From positions 38,595 to 102,594 of the forward strand of contig JANWYI010000006.1 in assembly GCA_025055255.1 (NCBI GenBank): DNA of 64,000 nt, in the 5' to 3' direction. Positions 60,570 to 64,000 of this stretch are shown here, in pieces. Numbering within the stretch: the first letter of the stretch is position 1; each line of letters opens with the position of its first letter. Below the pieces are notes generated by a model, which saw only the letters and a list, made by a program, of their open reading frames with translations, did no database searches and had not been told where the DNA came from. This DNA comes from Anaerolineae bacterium. Lineage in GTDB: Bacteria; Chloroflexota; Anaerolineae; Aggregatilineales; UBA2796. Made by a program: the position numbers and the translations under genes.

Positions 60570-60845
60570 ATGAGAGGGAATGTGATCACAGTGGATTTAT
60601 GGCGCGCACCAATGCATGAGTTGGACTACGTGGTGTTGAATGTGGACGTACCGGAGTACGGCTTGCGCGCAGGTGACGTGGGCATTATTATCGCAGAGCC
60701 CACAGGCGATCAGCCCTATGAAGTGGAATTCACGGCGCTCAGCGGCGAGGTGATCGCAGTTCTAGCCTTGCTGCGCTCAGAAATCCGCGCGGCGAGGCGC
60801 GGCGAGGTGCCGCATGTGCGTCAGCGCACATGTTACGGTCACTAG
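60570..60845 (+). CDS. DUF4926-like small protein
   Basis: The 91-residue protein contains the short beta pattern LDYVVLNVDVPEYGLRAGDVGIIIAEP...YEVEFTALSGEVIAVLALLRSEIR, which resembles DUF4926, a small SH3-like fold often found near toxin-type genes. No toxin-like partner is adjacent here. ATG 60570 has GGAGG eight bases upstream. Confidence 0.7.
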   Translation: MRGNVITVDLWRAPMHELDYVVLNVDVPEYGLRAGDVGIIIAEPTGDQPYEVEFTALSGEVIAVLALLRSEIRAARRGEVPHVRQRTCYGH

Positions 60846-60856
60846 ACGGCGCGCTC

Positions 60857-60885
60857 TAGACAGCGGCTTGCCTTTTTGCTACAAT
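60857..60885 (+). promoter_or_regulatory. Promoter of rpsT
   Basis: TAGACA (60857-60862) and TACAAT (60880-60885) are 17 bases apart. GAGGAG and the TTG start codon follow within 50 bases. Confidence 0.7.
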
Positions 60886-60933
60886 GCGGCGCACAAAAAC
60901 GCGGTTTAATCGCTCAGCTGAGGAGTAAAAGGA

Positions 60934-61212
60934 TTGGCTAACCATAAGTCTGCTTTGAAGCGGATTCGCGTCAACAAGCGCCGCCGCTTGGAAAATCGCC
61001 TGCATATCAGCCGCTCACGCACGGAAGTGCGCCACGCACGTGAGGCAATCGCTAGTGGCGACCTTGAAGCAGCACGTCGAGCTACGCTGATTGCCATTCG
61101 CGTCCTAGACAAGGCTGTGCGCAGCGGCGCGCTGCATCGCAACAATGCTGCACGCCGCAAGAGTCGCTTGATGGCGCGCCTGAATGCACTTGAAGCTGCG
61201 CAGAAAGCCTGA
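60934..61212 (+). CDS. rpsT: Ribosomal protein S20
   Basis: The 92-residue basic protein (ANHKSALKRIRVNKRRRLEN...) is a standard bS20 of two long helices that binds 16S rRNA. It starts with TTG, with GAGGAG eight bases upstream. It overlaps the earliest possible start of the M20 peptidase gene by 29 bases. Confidence 0.95.
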   Translation: MANHKSALKRIRVNKRRRLENRLHISRSRTEVRHAREAIASGDLEAARRATLIAIRVLDKAVRSGALHRNNAARRKSRLMARLNALEAAQKA

Positions 61213-62431
61213 GATCGGCTTGCGGCGGCTGCGCCTTCTGGAGTTGCGCTTGAGCGACGTGGCTCAGCTGGCTGCGACGCCTGCCTTCAGCACCTTGCGC
61301 GCGGCGTTGCAAGCCTATCAAGCGCGCTTGCTTGCCGAGACAGTCACTATTCAGCAGATCGCCTCACCAACCTTCGAAGAATCCGAGCGCGCTGCTTACG
61401 TACAGGCGCGCCTCGCAGCCCTGTCGGCGCTCGACCAGAGCAGCGTGTGCACAGACGACCTGTACAATGTCTACGCCTGCCTGCGCGGCAATGACCCAAG
61501 TCGCCCCGCTCTTCTGGTCAGCGCGCATACTGACACAGTCTTCAGCCGCCAGACATCGCTGAGCGTCAAACAAACTGCTGAGACACTCTGCGGCGCAGGC
61601 ATTGGCGATAACAGTCTAGGCGTCGCAGCGCTGCTTGCCGCAGCTGAGCTGCTCTCTCAGAGCCATGTCCGTTTGCCATCAGACGTCTGGTTCGTAGCAA
61701 ATAGCCGTGAGGAAGGCTTAGGCAACCTTGACGGCATTCGCGCTGTCTACGCACGTCTGGGCAGGTGTTTAGGTCGCGCGATTGTGATTGAAGGCATGGC
61801 GCTTGGGCATGTTTACATTGGCGGTATCGCCGTCAAGCGGTTGCGCATTGCCTGCTATACCGAAGGCGGACATAGTTGGCTGCACTTCGGGCGACCAAGC
61901 GCGATTCATCACTTGATGCGGCTCGGCGCGCAAATCGCCGCGCTGCGTCCGCCTGAGTCGCCGCGCAGCACGTATAACATCGGCGTGATTGAAGGCGGTC
62001 GCTCTGTGAACTCGATTGCGGCTGAGGCGTCGCTCCTGCTTGACCTGCGCTCTGAGACTCGTGAAGGTCTGGCAGCACTTGAGCGCAGCGTCCTGAACTT
62101 GATTGACCTGAATCGGACAAATGGCGTCCGCTTTGAGGTGACAACCATTGGCGAGCGCCCGTCTGGCAGCATTCCGCGCAGTCATCCACTGGTACAACTC
62201 GCGCATGAGACGCTCACTTATCTCGGCATTCAGCCAATTTTTGAACATGGCAGCACAGACGCTAATGCGCTCTTGGCACACGGCTTGCCGACCATCACTA
62301 TCGGCATCACGCGCGGCGGCAATGCACATCGTGAAGACGAGTTTATTGAGATCGCGCCTATCCTCGACGGCGTCTGGCAACTGCTCCTGCTGATTGGCGC
62401 CGCTGCACATCTACCTGCTCATCCAGATTGA
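61184..62431 (+). CDS. M20 metallopeptidase/deacylase
   Basis: The enzyme (up to 415 residues) has the dinuclear zinc ligands of the M20 family: His in LVSAHTDTVF, bridging Asp in GIGDNSLGV, the EEG of NSREEGLGN, and the C-terminal His in NAHREDEF. A dimerisation domain sits in between (KRLRIACYTEGGHSW). It removes an N-terminal residue or acyl group from a small peptide or amide. The ATG at 61184 lies inside rpsT. Later TTG/GTG codons (for example 61220 or 61241) may be the true start. Confidence 0.88.
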   Translation: MHLKLRRKPEIGLRRLRLLELRLSDVAQLAATPAFSTLRAALQAYQARLLAETVTIQQIASPTFEESERAAYVQARLAALSALDQSSVCTDDLYNVYACLRGNDPSRPALLVSAHTDTVFSRQTSLSVKQTAETLCGAGIGDNSLGVAALLAAAELLSQSHVRLPSDVWFVANSREEGLGNLDGIRAVYARLGRCLGRAIVIEGMALGHVYIGGIAVKRLRIACYTEGGHSWLHFGRPSAIHHLMRLGAQIAALRPPESPRSTYNIGVIEGGRSVNSIAAEASLLLDLRSETREGLAALERSVLNLIDLNRTNGVRFEVTTIGERPSGSIPRSHPLVQLAHETLTYLGIQPIFEHGSTDANALLAHGLPTITIGITRGGNAHREDEFIEIAPILDGVWQLLLLIGAAAHLPAHPD

Positions 62432-62459
62432 CTGCCAGCACACCTGTTCGATGAATTTT

Positions 62460-62486
62460 TTAGCACTCTCTAACACAGAGTGCTAA
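62460..62486. promoter_or_regulatory. CIRCE operator 1 (HrcA site)
   Basis: TTAGCACTC-N9-GAGTGCTAA matches the CIRCE consensus exactly. It lies just upstream of the groES -35 box. Confidence 0.97.
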
Positions 62487-62494
62487 AAAGCCTC

Positions 62495-62523
62495 TTGACA
62501 TGCCTTTCTAACCTGAATATATT
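62495..62523 (+). promoter_or_regulatory. groESL promoter
   Basis: TTGACA (62495-62500) and TATATT (62518-62523) are 17 bases apart, placed between the two CIRCE elements. Confidence 0.88.
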
Positions 62524-62534
62524 TATGGGCGTGT

Positions 62535-62561
62535 TTAGCACTCACAAGGCGAGAGTGCTAA
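62535..62561. promoter_or_regulatory. CIRCE operator 2 (HrcA site)
   Basis: A second perfect TTAGCACTC-N9-GAGTGCTAA lies just downstream of the predicted transcription start (about 62530), so HrcA bound here would block initiation or elongation. Confidence 0.97.
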
Positions 62562-62600
62562 AAGTCCTTCATACGCACACAAACTTTGGAGGAAAGGCAT

Positions 62601-62897
62601 ATGGCGCTCAAGTTGCGTCCGCTCGCAGATCGCGTTGTAGTTGAGCCAATGGAAGGCGAAGAGGTGACAGCCGGCGGCATTCTGCTGCCTGAGACGGCAA
62701 AAGAGAAGCCGCAGCAGGGCAAAATTTTGGCTGTCGGTCAGGGTCGCCGCGACGAAGACGGCAATCTGATTCCAATGGAAGTCAAGGTGGATGACAAAGT
62801 GCTGTACGCCAAGTACGCAGGCACTGAGGTCAAGGTAGACGGCAAAAAGCTGTTGATCCTCAAAGAGAGCGACATTCTCGCTGTTATCACGGACTAA
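62601..62897 (+). CDS. groES: Co-chaperonin GroES
   Basis: The 98-residue protein [21 protein letters not shown] with [16 protein letters not shown] is a standard Cpn10 with the mobile loop that caps GroEL. ATG 62601 has GGAGG eight bases upstream. Repressed by HrcA through two CIRCE elements. Confidence 0.97.
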   Translation: MALKLRPLADRVVVEPMEGEEVTAGGILLPETAKEKPQQGKILAVGQGRRDEDGNLIPMEVKVDDKVLYAKYAGTEVKVDGKKLLILKESDILAVITD

Positions 62898-62912
62898 ACC
62901 TTCTAGGAGTGA

Positions 62913-64000
<1,088 letters not shown>

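Overview
The window looks like a moderately GC-rich bacterial chromosome segment, most likely from the phylum Chloroflexota (Anaerolineae/Chloroflexia-type). The evidence is indirect: exported proteins with long Thr/Pro linkers, several extracytoplasmic TolB-type beta-propellers, SH3b-type secreted proteins, a 'baseplate J'-type membrane protein beside ruvX, and housekeeping genes of ordinary bacterial type. Phylum is an inference; no rRNA is present. I see no insertion sequences, prophage, CRISPR array or plasmid functions. Genes are dense, often overlap by 4 or 8 bases, and use TTG/GTG starts freely. Promoters with recognisable -35/-10 boxes and rho-independent hairpins separate the units.

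Layout. 1-8.3 kb: end of an unidentified gene, a Thr/Pro-rich lipoprotein, a class I/II aminotransferase, an exported beta-propeller, an ABC sugar permease pair (malF/malG type, the malF-like protein carrying a very large membrane insertion) and an NAD-dependent epimerase. 8.3-14.3 kb: tRNA-Ser(GGA), a small lipoprotein, an S41 protease, tRNA-His(GTG), and a btuFCD-type importer on the minus strand behind a complete cobalamin riboswitch (promoter, aptamer, terminator). 14.4-21.3 kb: CHAD protein, FHA/zinc-ribbon protein, glutamate dehydrogenase, VOC protein, solute-binding protein, cysteine hydrolase, small membrane protein. 21.4-26.1 kb: dnaG-rpoD plus a FecR-like exported protein, transcribed from a TTGCTT-N17-TATAAT promoter. 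26.5-34.4 kb: glycosyltransferase, triple-SH3b secreted protein, MaoC/CitE-type pair, small membrane protein, GAF protein, chromate transporter, hydrolases.

34.5-38.0 kb is the most interesting region. It holds a cytosolic sulfurtransferase, a YeeE/TsuA-type thiosulfate permease and an exported sulfurtransferase. The last two form an operon whose roughly 340-base leader contains a consensus promoter, a Cys-rich 34-codon ORF, a rho-independent terminator whose 5' arm can instead pair with the end of that ORF, and a second Cys-rich 29-codon ORF with a strong ribosome-binding site. This architecture suggests ribosome-mediated, cysteine-responsive attenuation.

38.0-49.5 kb: beta-propeller/SH3 protein, FmdB zinc ribbon, DMT permease, CoiA-like competence protein, hypAB, two paralogous membrane-anchored proteins, methyltransferase, alpha/beta hydrolase, monooxygenase-like protein, iron alcohol dehydrogenase, EEP-family hydrolase. 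49.5-60.5 kb: serA, a DnaB-like ATPase, an M16 protease pair, then a minus-strand operon M24-like protein / glycosyltransferase / fabD / baseplate-J-like / ruvX. 60.5-64 kb: a DUF4926-like protein, rpsT, an M20 peptidase, and groES-groEL (truncated by the window end) behind a promoter flanked by two perfect CIRCE operators.
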